A stretch of 48,489 nt of DNA from Spirochaetota bacterium (GTDB lineage: Bacteria > Spirochaetota > UBA4802 > JAFGDQ01), in assembly GCA_016932015.1 (NCBI GenBank), contig JAFGDQ010000102.1:1-48489 (forward strand), written 5' to 3'. Under the pieces are notes generated by a model. The model was not told where the DNA came from. It was given only the letters and a program-made list of their open reading frames with translations, and did no database searches. Position 1 is the stretch's first letter; every line of letters begins with the position of its first letter. Made by a program: the position numbers and the translations under genes. Below, piece after piece: positions 7,697 through 15,430 of this stretch.

Positions 7697-8725
7697 ATGA
7701 ATTTTGAATACATCAGAAAGCTTCCATCTGTTGATGAAATTATGCGGGAAATACCTTTTCCTGAACCTATGGCAAAAATAAAGGAAAAAATTGACAGAGA
7801 TATTGCTGATGTGTTTACAGGTAAAAGCGGTAAATTTCTGTTAATTATAGGGCCGTGTTCGGCTCATAATGAAGAGGCAGTATGTGAATATGTAAGCAGG
7901 CTCGCGAAAATGCAGGAGAAGACCAGGGACAGTATAATAATAATGCCAAGAATTTATACAAACAAACCCAGGACAACAGGTACAGGATACAAGGGAATGC
8001 TGCATCAGCCCGATCATAAGGAGCAGCCTGATGTCGCAAAAGGGCTCAGGGCAATCAGAAAAATGCATGTCAGGTCATTTTCCGAATCCTGTCTTGCTCC
8101 CGCGGATGAGATGCTTTATCCTGACAATTTCAGATATCTTGAGGATATACTGTCATATCACGCGGTAGGGGCAAGGTCTGTCGAGAACCAGCAGCACAGG
8201 CTTGTGGCAAGCGGTATAGACAAACCTGTCGGAATGAAAAATCCGACTTCCGGTGACATCGGCGTTATGCTTAATTCCGTTTACGCGGCAAGAAGTCCTC
8301 ATAGTTTTGTTTTTAACGGTTGGGAAGTTGCTACAAAAGGTAACCCCCTTTCGCATTCCATTCTGCGGGGAGCTGTTGATCATAACGGCAATCATATCCC
8401 GAATTATCATTATGAGGACCTTGTCAAACTTGCAAAAAATTACGAAGAAAGAAAGCTTGAAAATCCGGCTGTAATAATAGACACAAATCATGCCAATTCG
8501 GGAAAGCTCTTTTCCGAGCAGCCCAGAATCGCGCTGGAAATAATGCAGAGCAGGAAATTCTCCAGTCAGCTTAAAAGTATGGTAAGGGGGCTTATGATCG
8601 AAAGCTTTCTCGTTGAAGGCAGTCAGGAAGAATCAGGCAATGAATTCGGGAAATCAATTACAGATCCGTGTCTGGGCTGGGAGGATTCGGAGAAGCTTAT
8701 CATGAAAATCGCTGAAATGCTGTAA
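7697..8725 (+). CDS. aroG: 3-deoxy-7-phosphoheptulonate (DAHP) synthase, class I
   Basis: 342 residues, close to the 350 of E. coli AroG. It condenses phosphoenolpyruvate and erythrose 4-phosphate, the first step of the shikimate pathway to aromatic amino acids. Diagnostic motifs are IGPCSAHN with metal-binding Cys54, MPRIYTNKPRTTGTGYKG for substrate phosphate, GARSVENQQHR, KNPTSGD, and the C-terminal IIDTNHANSGK. The N-terminus is AroG-like, so feedback control by an aromatic amino acid is likely, but which one cannot be told. Symbol aroG is used for the family; aroF or aroH would be equally valid. It is followed by a strong bidirectional terminator. Confidence 0.95.
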   Translation: MNFEYIRKLPSVDEIMREIPFPEPMAKIKEKIDRDIADVFTGKSGKFLLIIGPCSAHNEEAVCEYVSRLAKMQEKTRDSIIIMPRIYTNKPRTTGTGYKGMLHQPDHKEQPDVAKGLRAIRKMHVRSFSESCLAPADEMLYPDNFRYLEDILSYHAVGARSVENQQHRLVASGIDKPVGMKNPTSGDIGVMLNSVYAARSPHSFVFNGWEVATKGNPLSHSILRGAVDHNGNHIPNYHYEDLVKLAKNYEERKLENPAVIIDTNHANSGKLFSEQPRIALEIMQSRKFSSQLKSMVRGLMIESFLVEGSQEESGNEFGKSITDPCLGWEDSEKLIMKIAEML

Positions 8726-8765
8726 TATTGCGATACAGGGAAAAGAGCTGCCCGGTAAATAATAA

Positions 8766-8794
8766 AAAAACCCCGGATTAAATCCGGGGTTTTT
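8766..8794. terminator. Bidirectional terminator between aroG and livF
   Basis: CCCCGGAT (8771-8778) pairs perfectly with ATCCGGGG (8782-8789) around TAA. The stem is flanked by an A-run on the left and a T-run on the right, so it can end both convergent transcripts. Confidence 0.9.
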
Positions 8795-8817
8795 CATTAG
8801 CTGTTGCTGTTTATAAA

Positions 8818-9522
8818 TTACAAACCAAGATATGCCTTTTTGATATGATCGTCTTTAAGCATGTCGGAACTTTTTCCCTCTGAGACAATACGTCCGTTTT
8901 CCATAACATAAGCCCTGTCTGCAATCTCAAGAGTCTGCTGAACATTCTGTTCAACGAGAAGAACCGTGGTTCCCATCTCCCTGAGTTTTACAATAATATC
9001 AAAAAATTCTGTTACAAGTTTTGGTGATAATCCGTAGGAAGGTTCATCGAAAGTACAGAGTTTAGGCCTGGACATAAGTCCTCTGCCTACAGCAAGCATC
9101 TGGCGTTCTCCGCCGCTTAAAGTCCTGGCAAGCTGTTTTTTCCTTTCCCTGAGTTTCGGGAAAAGAGAATAAACAAACTCAATAGTTTCATCCTTCACTT
9201 TCCAGTGTTCTTTGGTATAAGCTCCCATTTCCAGGTTTTCAAGAATAGTCATCTCTGGAAAAACTTTACCGCCTTCAGGAATTTGTGATATACCCTGTTC
9301 CACGATCTTGTTTGTCTCAATATTATCTATTCTATCGCTGAAAAAGTTTATAGTCCCTGATTCAGGCTGCAGCAAACCGGAAATTGTATTCAAAAGAGTT
9401 GTTTTCCCGGCCCCGTTCGCGCCTACAAGGGCCACAATTTCCTTTTCATTAACTTGCATTGTGACGTCCCATAGTGCCCTGAATTTCCCGTAATATGTAT
9501 TTACTGTGTTCAAAGTAAGCAT
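8818..9522 (-). CDS. livF: Branched-chain amino acid-type ABC transporter ATPase LivF
   Basis: 234-residue cytoplasmic ATPase. Walker A is GANGAGKTT (about 34-42), the ABC signature LSGGERQ (about 140), and Walker B ends in CTFDEP, followed by the H-loop-region LLVEQN typical of LivF. It energises uptake with LivG. It is the last gene of a five-gene importer operon and its start lies 2 nt after the LivG stop. The family moves branched-chain amino acids, but close relatives move amides, urea or aromatic acids, so the substrate is open. Confidence 0.93.
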   Translation of the reverse strand: MLTLNTVNTYYGKFRALWDVTMQVNEKEIVALVGANGAGKTTLLNTISGLLQPESGTINFFSDRIDNIETNKIVEQGISQIPEGGKVFPEMTILENLEMGAYTKEHWKVKDETIEFVYSLFPKLRERKKQLARTLSGGERQMLAVGRGLMSRPKLCTFDEPSYGLSPKLVTEFFDIIVKLREMGTTVLLVEQNVQQTLEIADRAYVMENGRIVSEGKSSDMLKDDHIKKAYLGL

Positions 9523-9524
9523 AA

Positions 9525-10244
9525 TTATTTCCCCAGATAGATTTCAATTACAGTAGGATTGGATGCAATAGCTTCCGGAGTTCCTTCTGCTATTTTTTCG
9601 CCGTGATGAAGCACTATAATCCGATCGCAGATTGACATAATCGCTTTCATAACATGCTCAATCATAATTATTGTGATCCCTTTATCCCGTATTTTTCTTA
9701 CCAGGGCCATAAGTTCAGTTGTCTCTGTCGCGTTTAATCCTGCGATAACTTCATCGAGCATCAGTATTTTCGGGTTTGTAGCGAGTGCTCTCGCGACTTC
9801 AAGACGTTTCTGGTTGGCAATGGTAAGGTCTTTGGCAAGTGTTGAACTGTCTTTTAAAAGGCCTACAAACTCGAGCCATTCCATAGCCTGTTCGGAAGCC
9901 TGTTTTTTAGATATTTTCGTTCCGCAGCCGAACAATAAAGCGACTTGAACATTTTCAAGTGCGGTCATGGCGCCGAATATCTTTACAGCCTGAAAAGTCC
10001 TGGCTATTCCGGACCTGCATATGTGATGAGCTTTCTTTCCTGTAATTTTTTTTCCGTCAAAATGTATGTTCCCGGTTTCATTCGCAAGTGAGGCGGATAT
10101 TATATTGAAAAGGGTTGTCTTGCCAGCTCCATTAGGGCCTATAAGACCAAGGATTTCCCCGTGATCCACATGAAAATCAACTCCGGAGACTGCTTTTAAA
10201 CCGCCGAAGTATTTACAAACATTTTCACCTTCAAGAATTCGCAT
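9525..10244 (-). CDS. livG: Branched-chain amino acid-type ABC transporter ATPase LivG
   Basis: 239 residues with Walker A GPNGAGKTT (about 36-44). The usual LivG signature loop (LSxGxQ) reads LTIANQKRLE and the Walker B context reads LMLDEVIAGLN instead of LDEPxAG. This variant occurs in a subgroup of LivG proteins as far as I recall, so it is probably functional. The C-terminal TPEAIASNPTVIEIYLGK matches the BCA-type C-terminal extension. Its start overlaps the livM end by 14 nt, consistent with translational coupling. Confidence 0.92.
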   Translation of the reverse strand: MRILEGENVCKYFGGLKAVSGVDFHVDHGEILGLIGPNGAGKTTLFNIISASLANETGNIHFDGKKITGKKAHHICRSGIARTFQAVKIFGAMTALENVQVALLFGCGTKISKKQASEQAMEWLEFVGLLKDSSTLAKDLTIANQKRLEVARALATNPKILMLDEVIAGLNATETTELMALVRKIRDKGITIIMIEHVMKAIMSICDRIIVLHHGEKIAEGTPEAIASNPTVIEIYLGK

Positions 10245-11211
10245 GATTACCTCCCAGATTGTCTTTACGAACTTTTCTCATCAGTGCTGCCCAGCCTTTC
10301 TGTATCACTCCAAGCAGGCCGTCAGGCAGATAAAGAATCGCGACGATAAATATCGCACCGAATAACATCATATAAAGTTCCGGCAGTTTGGTTAAAAGGA
10401 ATTCTTCAAGATATGTAAATACTACAGAACCGATTATTGGTCCGTAAAGATGTGCCATTCCTCCGAAAAGCGCCATCATTACAGGCATAAATGAGAAAAA
10501 CATATTAAAAGCAATTCCAGGGTCTATGTATGTCCATCTGGTGGCCATAACTGCTCCCGCAGCGCCCATGAAAAAAGCACTTATTACAAATGTTGCTATT
10601 TTGACTGTTGTAACATTGACACCTATATGGGATGCGGCTTCTTCATTCTGGCCTATACTTCTTAATGCAAGGCCGTACTTTGAACGGTTAATCAGAAATG
10701 TTACCAGAAGAAGAACAGCAAGAATAATAAGCATGTAAAAATATACCGTTATAAAATCCTGAGCTATTACAAACCTTCCCCTTGTTCCGGTAAGATGAAG
10801 CTCAAGAAATAATACGAGATGTCTAATCAGTTCAAGTAATCCGAATGTGAATATTGTGAAATATATTCCCTTCAGCCTTAATGTAAGTGCACCTACGAGC
10901 AGTGCGATGAATATTGTAACTATTCCTGAAACAAGGACAACAACAGGGAACGGCATTGAATCTCCAAGTATTGCCGTTGAGTATATTCCAACGCCTATAA
11001 AGGCGGCAGGTGCCAGAGAGATGTAACCGGTAGGCCCTGAAAAAAGGACCCAGCTGACGGTTAATACTACATACATAAGTATACTGCTTAATAATACTAT
11101 TGTATAATCAGGAGTATAAATCGGCAGTGTGGCCAATATCAGCAGTATTAAAACTACTATAGTCGCTGTTCTTAATGTTTTATTTGACTTTAATAATGTT
11201 AATATTTCCAT
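10231..11211 (-). CDS. livM: Branched-chain amino acid-type ABC transporter permease LivM
   Basis: 326-residue inner-membrane permease with about eight to nine hydrophobic segments. The conserved cytoplasmic loop reads RSKYGLALRSIGQNEEAASHIGVNV, the EAA-like coupling loop of LivM proteins that contacts the ATPase (given here as separate parts: RSKYGLALRSIG, then QNEEAASHIGV). It sits 4 nt after livH and overlaps livG. Confidence 0.93.
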   Translation of the reverse strand: MEILTLLKSNKTLRTATIVVLILLILATLPIYTPDYTIVLLSSILMYVVLTVSWVLFSGPTGYISLAPAAFIGVGIYSTAILGDSMPFPVVVLVSGIVTIFIALLVGALTLRLKGIYFTIFTFGLLELIRHLVLFLELHLTGTRGRFVIAQDFITVYFYMLIILAVLLLVTFLINRSKYGLALRSIGQNEEAASHIGVNVTTVKIATFVISAFFMGAAGAVMATRWTYIDPGIAFNMFFSFMPVMMALFGGMAHLYGPIIGSVVFTYLEEFLLTKLPELYMMLFGAIFIVAILYLPDGLLGVIQKGWAALMRKVRKDNLGGNHANS

Positions 11212-11215
11212 GTCT

Positions 11216-12085
11216 CTATTTCCCCATTATACCCTTAGGTTTTATCAGAAGCATAAGTATGAATATCACATAATATGCTACTAATGTCAGACTGGGTTCT
11301 ATGTAGGATACTAAACTGCTTATAATTCCTAAAATAAACCCCCCAATAAAGCTTCCGACAATACTGCCAAGTCCGCCCAATGTGACAATTATGATGGCAA
11401 TTATAGTATACTCCATGCCCATTGTTGCTTTTATCGGGAAACAGAGGCTGAGAAGCGTACCTGCGAAACCGGCCATAAGAGCTCCGAATCCAAAGCATAA
11501 GGCTAATACCTGATTTATGTTAACGCCCATAAGTCCGGCTGCTGCCGGATCCTGGGCTGAAGCCCTGATTGCTTTTCCCATACGCGTACGTGAAAGGAAC
11601 AGGTAAAAAACTGCGCCGATTAACAGTGCAAATAATAATGTAACCAGCCGATTAGCAGGAAATACAGCTCCGGCAATGTTTACCGGAGAGTTCAGATAAG
11701 AATAACCTTTGATATCAGATCCCCAAACCAGAATAGCGATATTTTGAATAATATACATAAGGCCGAAAGCAACCAGCATTGATTTACTCTCAAAAATTTC
11801 AATTATCTTTGATGATCTTAAAAGAGTTCTGAAAATTGTCTTATGAATATAGAAACCGAGTAAGAATAATACCGGTGCGCACATGACAAGAGATATCAGG
11901 GGATTAATGCCGAAAGCTGTAAACAGTATCCACGTACCGAAAGCTCCCAGCATAATGAACTCTCCATGAGATACATTAAATACCCTGGCTACCCCGTATT
12001 GAAGGCTTAAACCTACGGCTATAATAGCGTAAATGCCCCCCATCAGCAGACCGGCAATTAAAATGTCCAGAATTGTTGTAATCAT
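11216..12085 (-). CDS. livH: Branched-chain amino acid-type ABC transporter permease LivH
   Basis: 289-residue inner-membrane permease, the LivM partner. Typical motifs are the N-terminal GGIYAIIAVGLSLQYGV, FNVSHGEFIMLGAF, and the coupling loop TRMGKAIRASAQDPAAAGLMG. GGLGSIVGSFIGG lies near the C-terminus. About seven to eight membrane segments are visible. It is separated from livK by 165 nt that contain a hairpin. Confidence 0.94.
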   Translation of the reverse strand: MITTILDILIAGLLMGGIYAIIAVGLSLQYGVARVFNVSHGEFIMLGAFGTWILFTAFGINPLISLVMCAPVLFLLGFYIHKTIFRTLLRSSKIIEIFESKSMLVAFGLMYIIQNIAILVWGSDIKGYSYLNSPVNIAGAVFPANRLVTLLFALLIGAVFYLFLSRTRMGKAIRASAQDPAAAGLMGVNINQVLALCFGFGALMAGFAGTLLSLCFPIKATMGMEYTIIAIIIVTLGGLGSIVGSFIGGFILGIISSLVSYIEPSLTLVAYYVIFILMLLIKPKGIMGK

Positions 12086-12125
12086 TATAACTGTGTCCTG
12101 TAATATACTTAAGATTATTAAATAT

Positions 12126-12173
12126 AAAGGCTGTCTCTGAATCAGGCAATCTTAAAGTAGCCGGACAGCCTTT
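12126..12173 (-). terminator. Hairpin between livK and livH
   Basis: AAAGGCTGTC (12126-12135) and GACAGCCTTT (12164-12173) form a perfect 10-bp stem around a 28-nt loop that itself holds a small CTGA/TCAG hairpin. It lies between the binding-protein gene and the membrane genes. That position suggests partial termination or mRNA processing, giving more binding protein than permease (inference). No good T-tract follows. Confidence 0.5.
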
Positions 12174-12250
12174 AATTGAATTTGTAAATTATTTTATTTT
12201 TCAGAAAGTCTTTGCAGGTTTTTTATGAAGAGCAAAGATTTTCGTTATTT

Positions 12251-13480
12251 CTATTTCTTCGGGAAGTCAGGTTTCGGATAAATCGGTTTTGCTGTACGTT
12301 TTTTACCCGGATCAATAACTTCAAATACGCCGTTTTGCCACTGGCCAATCTGGCCTGCGTAGCATTCTCTTGCCAGAAGCTGATTTTTGAAATATGTCTT
12401 TCCAAGAATCGTGTCGAATTTCTGTGTAGCAATTATATCCCTGATTTTCTTCTGGTTAAGAGTTCCGGCTTTTTCTATTGCCTGCTCAAGAACCTGACAT
12501 CCTGCATAATATACATTGTGTCCCCACCAGTCGAGAGTTTCCCTTTTATAGCGTTTCAGGTATCTCTCAACAAAATCCTTGTGAGCTTTGGAGCTTTTTT
12601 CGTTCCAAGCTCCTTCCCCCATAACACCTTCAATTACCTTGTCTCCGAATGTAGCTCTGTAAACTTCAAAGTTTGCACCCGGGCCAAAGAGTATTGATTT
12701 GAAATTGATGCCGAGTTCCATTAACTGTGATGTTATAAGGAAATCAAGTTCAGGATATGTAAAACTTACAAGTGCATCAACATTCAGATTTTTTGCTTCT
12801 TTTAAAAGGTGAGATGCGTCTTTGGCATCCATAGGGATACCTTTGATCATTTTGACTTCAATACCTTTGCTCATGAATTCGTTTGATCCGACGCCCTGGT
12901 ATTCAATACCATGAAGGTCATCAACGTAGATTATAGCAACACTCTTAACACCCAGATCTGCATATATATCCGCCAAAACAGGACATTGATAGTGATTGGA
13001 GTAGTTAAGAACCATGAAGAGGTACGGCATTTTGTCGAGCTGCTTCTCGGCAGTAGTTGCACCGCCTTCCGCACCAATAAGTATGTATTTGTGCTTATTG
13101 GCAACTCCGGCTGCAGCAAACAGAAATGCGGTACTGGCAGGTGGTAAAATGAAGTCGACCTTATCCTGCAGGATAAGTTTCTCCATTAACCTTGTAGTTG
13201 TTCCTATGTCGCTTTTGTTGTCATAAATCTTCAGTTCAATAGGCAGCTTTTTTTTGTATTGTTTAACATAGATTCCGCCCTTTGCATTGACTTCATCGAC
13301 CCACATTTTGTAGATCGGGCCAAATGCGTTGGCTTCATAAAAAGCGGCATAACCTGACAGAGGCCTTGCGGCTCCGATAACGATTTTATCTTTTGAATGC
13401 GCGGTGATTGGAATTGAAACAGTAAAAAGCAGCAGTACTAAAAAAGTTACAAGCTTACTTATTTTACATGTGTTACTCAT
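12251..13480 (-). CDS. livK: Periplasmic substrate-binding protein, LivK-like
   Basis: 409 residues with a signal peptide (hydrophobic residues 10-24, cleavage near AHS-KD). The mature protein begins DKIVIGAARPLSGYAAFYE, the N-terminal strand of the periplasmic-binding-protein type 1 (Peripla_BP_6) family. It delivers the substrate to LivHM. The ATG at 13480 is chosen because GGGGG sits about 6 nt upstream; an in-frame TTG at 13558 gives an unlikely leader. At about 385 mature residues it is a little longer than E. coli LivK, so a substrate other than leucine is possible. It is the first gene of the importer operon. Confidence 0.9.
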   Translation of the reverse strand: MSNTCKISKLVTFLVLLLFTVSIPITAHSKDKIVIGAARPLSGYAAFYEANAFGPIYKMWVDEVNAKGGIYVKQYKKKLPIELKIYDNKSDIGTTTRLMEKLILQDKVDFILPPASTAFLFAAAGVANKHKYILIGAEGGATTAEKQLDKMPYLFMVLNYSNHYQCPVLADIYADLGVKSVAIIYVDDLHGIEYQGVGSNEFMSKGIEVKMIKGIPMDAKDASHLLKEAKNLNVDALVSFTYPELDFLITSQLMELGINFKSILFGPGANFEVYRATFGDKVIEGVMGEGAWNEKSSKAHKDFVERYLKRYKRETLDWWGHNVYYAGCQVLEQAIEKAGTLNQKKIRDIIATQKFDTILGKTYFKNQLLARECYAGQIGQWQNGVFEVIDPGKKRTAKPIYPKPDFPKK

Positions 13481-13647
13481 TCTAACGCCCCCTAGTTTAT
13501 TATATGGACGACTCCATTTCTCCTCCATAATATAATATATTGAATCGTAACCCCTCAATTATAAAAATATTATTTTGTATTTCACCTCCTTCTTCAGTGG
13601 AATTGATAAGAATTGTATAACGTATTCCTTTCCCTGGAATATTGGGC

Positions 13648-13653
13648 ATTATA
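13648..13653 (-). promoter_or_regulatory. Candidate extended -10 for the liv operon
   Basis: The minus strand reads TGGTATAAT, an extended -10 with a perfect TATAAT, about 170 nt before the livK ATG. No good -35 is seen, as is common with extended -10 promoters. Confidence 0.45.
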
Positions 13654-13906
13654 CCAAATTTGTGATATGGAGTTATTTTTTTATATTTTTATTTACACAA
13701 CTTTCAGCAAATACTGTAAATAATATTTACTGATCCTGCGTATTATAGTGAATTCAGCTTAATAATTTTTTAAATGAATTTACAGGTCAAAATCCTTAAA
13801 AAAACAGCTTTATATTCAGGATGTTGCTTGCGTTTTTATTTTTTATAGATAGGTATAGGCAATTCAGATAATAAGGTAGGAAAACTATAGGTTTAACAAC
13901 AAACCA

Positions 13907-13936
13907 TTGTCAAGAAAAAAACAGAGACTATATAAA
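13907..13936 (+). promoter_or_regulatory. Candidate promoter for the GerMN gene
   Basis: TTGTCA at 13907-13912 is followed after 18 nt by TATAAA at 13931-13936 (or TATATA after 16). It lies about 60 nt before the coding start. Confidence 0.5.
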
Positions 13937-13995
13937 AAAGTATTTGGCTATTCTGGTTTTAAATTATTATTCAGTGTTTATACATGAGAGGTAAA

Positions 13996-14823
13996 ATGGC
14001 TGGTAAAAAAAACGGTAAAACCGGAGTTAAAAAAACATCCGCTAAAAAAACAGTAAAAACTGCCGCAAAAAAATCTCCGGCTAAAACGACTGCAAAAAAA
14101 ACAACCGGCAAAACGGCTGCCAGGCAGAAGAAAGTTGAAATAAGTAAAACACCTGTATTGGTTCTGGCTATAATGGTTCTTTTTACTGTAATTATACTGC
14201 TTATTAACAGTAATATAAATAAGCCGGAAAAGAGGGAGCTTTCTTACGGCAAAAATAATATTAAACCTGAAAAAACAGAAAATGTTAATATACCAAAACA
14301 AAGCAAAAGTAAATTTGATAACGCTAAAACCTTTGAAAAGACAAAAAGGGAAAAAGAAAAAATTATCGAAAAAGACATCCCTGCCGATCCGAAAGGCAAG
14401 ACTAATCAGGAATATTATATATACCTCGTCCGGTTTGACCGGAAAAGTGAAAATATGTCTCTTGCACCTGTCAAAAGAAATGTAAAAGCGGAATCACCGT
14501 TAGCTGATACACTAAAAGAACTGATTAAAGGTCCCAGCGGCAGAGAAAAAGCAAGAGGCCTGTTAACAGCGGTGCCTCCTGATCTGCGTATCAGGGATAT
14601 TCAGATTGCAGGAAGAAATGCTGTTATCGATTTTGACAGTTCAATAGAAGAAAATGCCGACGGCCAGATACTGCTTACAAGAATCGACCAGCTCGTTTAT
14701 ACTATAACACAATTTAGCGGTATAGACGCTGTAATTATAAAGGTTAACGGCAGGCGGAGGGAATTTCTGGGAGGCGAGGGACTTTCTGTAAGCAAACCTT
14801 TAGGCAGGAGGGGGAGGCATTAA
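13996..14823 (+). CDS. GerMN-domain membrane protein with Lys/Ala-rich tail
   Basis: 275 residues. The ATG at 13996 is preferred because GAGAGG lies 3-4 nt upstream; an ATG at 13984 would add four residues. Residues 1-48 are a lysine/alanine/threonine-rich, histone H1-like tail (repeats of KKT, AKK), predicted cytoplasmic. One membrane segment follows at about 52-71, then a charged linker to about 130. The C-terminal GerMN domain (about 132-255) includes LADTLKELIKGPSG and VIDFDSS. GerMN occurs in sporulation GerM but also in LpqB and many non-sporulating bacteria, where it is a periplasmic or envelope module. The function here is unknown. The CYTH gene starts 28 nt after it. Confidence 0.82.
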   Translation: MAGKKNGKTGVKKTSAKKTVKTAAKKSPAKTTAKKTTGKTAARQKKVEISKTPVLVLAIMVLFTVIILLINSNINKPEKRELSYGKNNIKPEKTENVNIPKQSKSKFDNAKTFEKTKREKEKIIEKDIPADPKGKTNQEYYIYLVRFDRKSENMSLAPVKRNVKAESPLADTLKELIKGPSGREKARGLLTAVPPDLRIRDIQIAGRNAVIDFDSSIEENADGQILLTRIDQLVYTITQFSGIDAVIIKVNGRRREFLGGEGLSVSKPLGRRGRH

Positions 14824-14851
14824 TTATAATGCTTCTGATTAAAATTATATA

Positions 14852-15382
14852 ATGCTTGAAATAGAGATAAAAGCATATTGTGATGATACAGTCACAATAG
14901 TAGAAAAGATATTATCACTTGGAGGAAATCCGCAGGCTGAGCTGCATGAAAGAGATATATATTTTATGCATCCTTTAAGAGATTTTTCTGTAACTGATGA
15001 AGCTTTTAGAATCAGAATTCAGAATGATAAAAATCTTGTTACATATAAAGGGCCAAAACTCGGAGAAAGAACCAAGACGAGAATAGAATATGAAACTGAA
15101 TTTAATGATTTTGATTCAATGTTTAATATTATTAAAAGCCTCGGATTTCAGATAGCTGAGGAAACTGTAAAAAAAAGAACTGTTTTTAAAATAAATGATA
15201 TTGAAGTATGTGTTGATTTTGTTCCGGATGTCGGAAATTTTATAGAACTTGAAAAAAAAGGGACAGACAGAAAAGAGGCCGAAAAAGAGCTGTTTGAACT
15301 TGCCGGTAAACTCGGACTTACAAGATTTGAAAGAAAATCATATCTTGAGCTGAAACTTGAAAAAATGTCTGCCGGTAAATAG
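14852..15382 (+). CDS. CYTH-domain protein, class IV adenylate cyclase-like
   Basis: 176 residues, a single CYTH triphosphate-tunnel domain. The signature ExExK is at the N-terminus (Glu3, Glu5, Lys7). Further charged tunnel residues appear in RIRIQN, TYKGPK, TRIEYET, CVDFVPDVGNFIELE and the C-terminal FERKSYLELKLE. The length and the HERDIYFMHP/FRIR motifs resemble CyaB-type class IV cyclases and archaeal homologues. Relatives include thiamine-triphosphatase and tripolyphosphatase, so cAMP synthesis is not assured. It probably shares a transcript with the GerMN gene. Confidence 0.85.
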   Translation: MLEIEIKAYCDDTVTIVEKILSLGGNPQAELHERDIYFMHPLRDFSVTDEAFRIRIQNDKNLVTYKGPKLGERTKTRIEYETEFNDFDSMFNIIKSLGFQIAEETVKKRTVFKINDIEVCVDFVPDVGNFIELEKKGTDRKEAEKELFELAGKLGLTRFERKSYLELKLEKMSAGK

Positions 15383-15410
15383 TGCGGCTGTCCGGAAAGG
15401 ACAGCTTCAC
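15382..15410. terminator. Terminator-like hairpin between CYTH gene and pheT
   Basis: GCTGTCC (15387-15393) and GGACAGC (15399-15405) pair around GGAAA, and the outer GTG/CAC extends the stem across a small internal loop. It lies between convergent genes. No T-run follows. Confidence 0.55.
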
Positions 15411-15430
15411 TGAATAAAGGATTATGTATG

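Larger units (their letters stand above)
13481..13995. other. Divergent regulatory region between livK and the GerMN gene
   Basis: AT-rich, about 510 nt. Near livK there is an AAGGAGGTG-like stretch (13581-13590, minus strand) not followed at proper distance by a useful start, plus a tiny ATG-initiated reading frame after GGAGGAGAA. Promoter candidates on both strands are listed separately. I see no known riboswitch. Confidence 0.4.

Noticed and set aside
12212..13226. Plus-strand ORFs opposite livK
   Set aside because: They are shadows of the binding-protein gene; the minus-strand frame has a signal peptide and full family features.
13558..13558. TTG start giving a 435-residue LivK
   Set aside because: The extra 26 residues precede a normal signal peptide; the ATG at 13480 has a close GGGGG.
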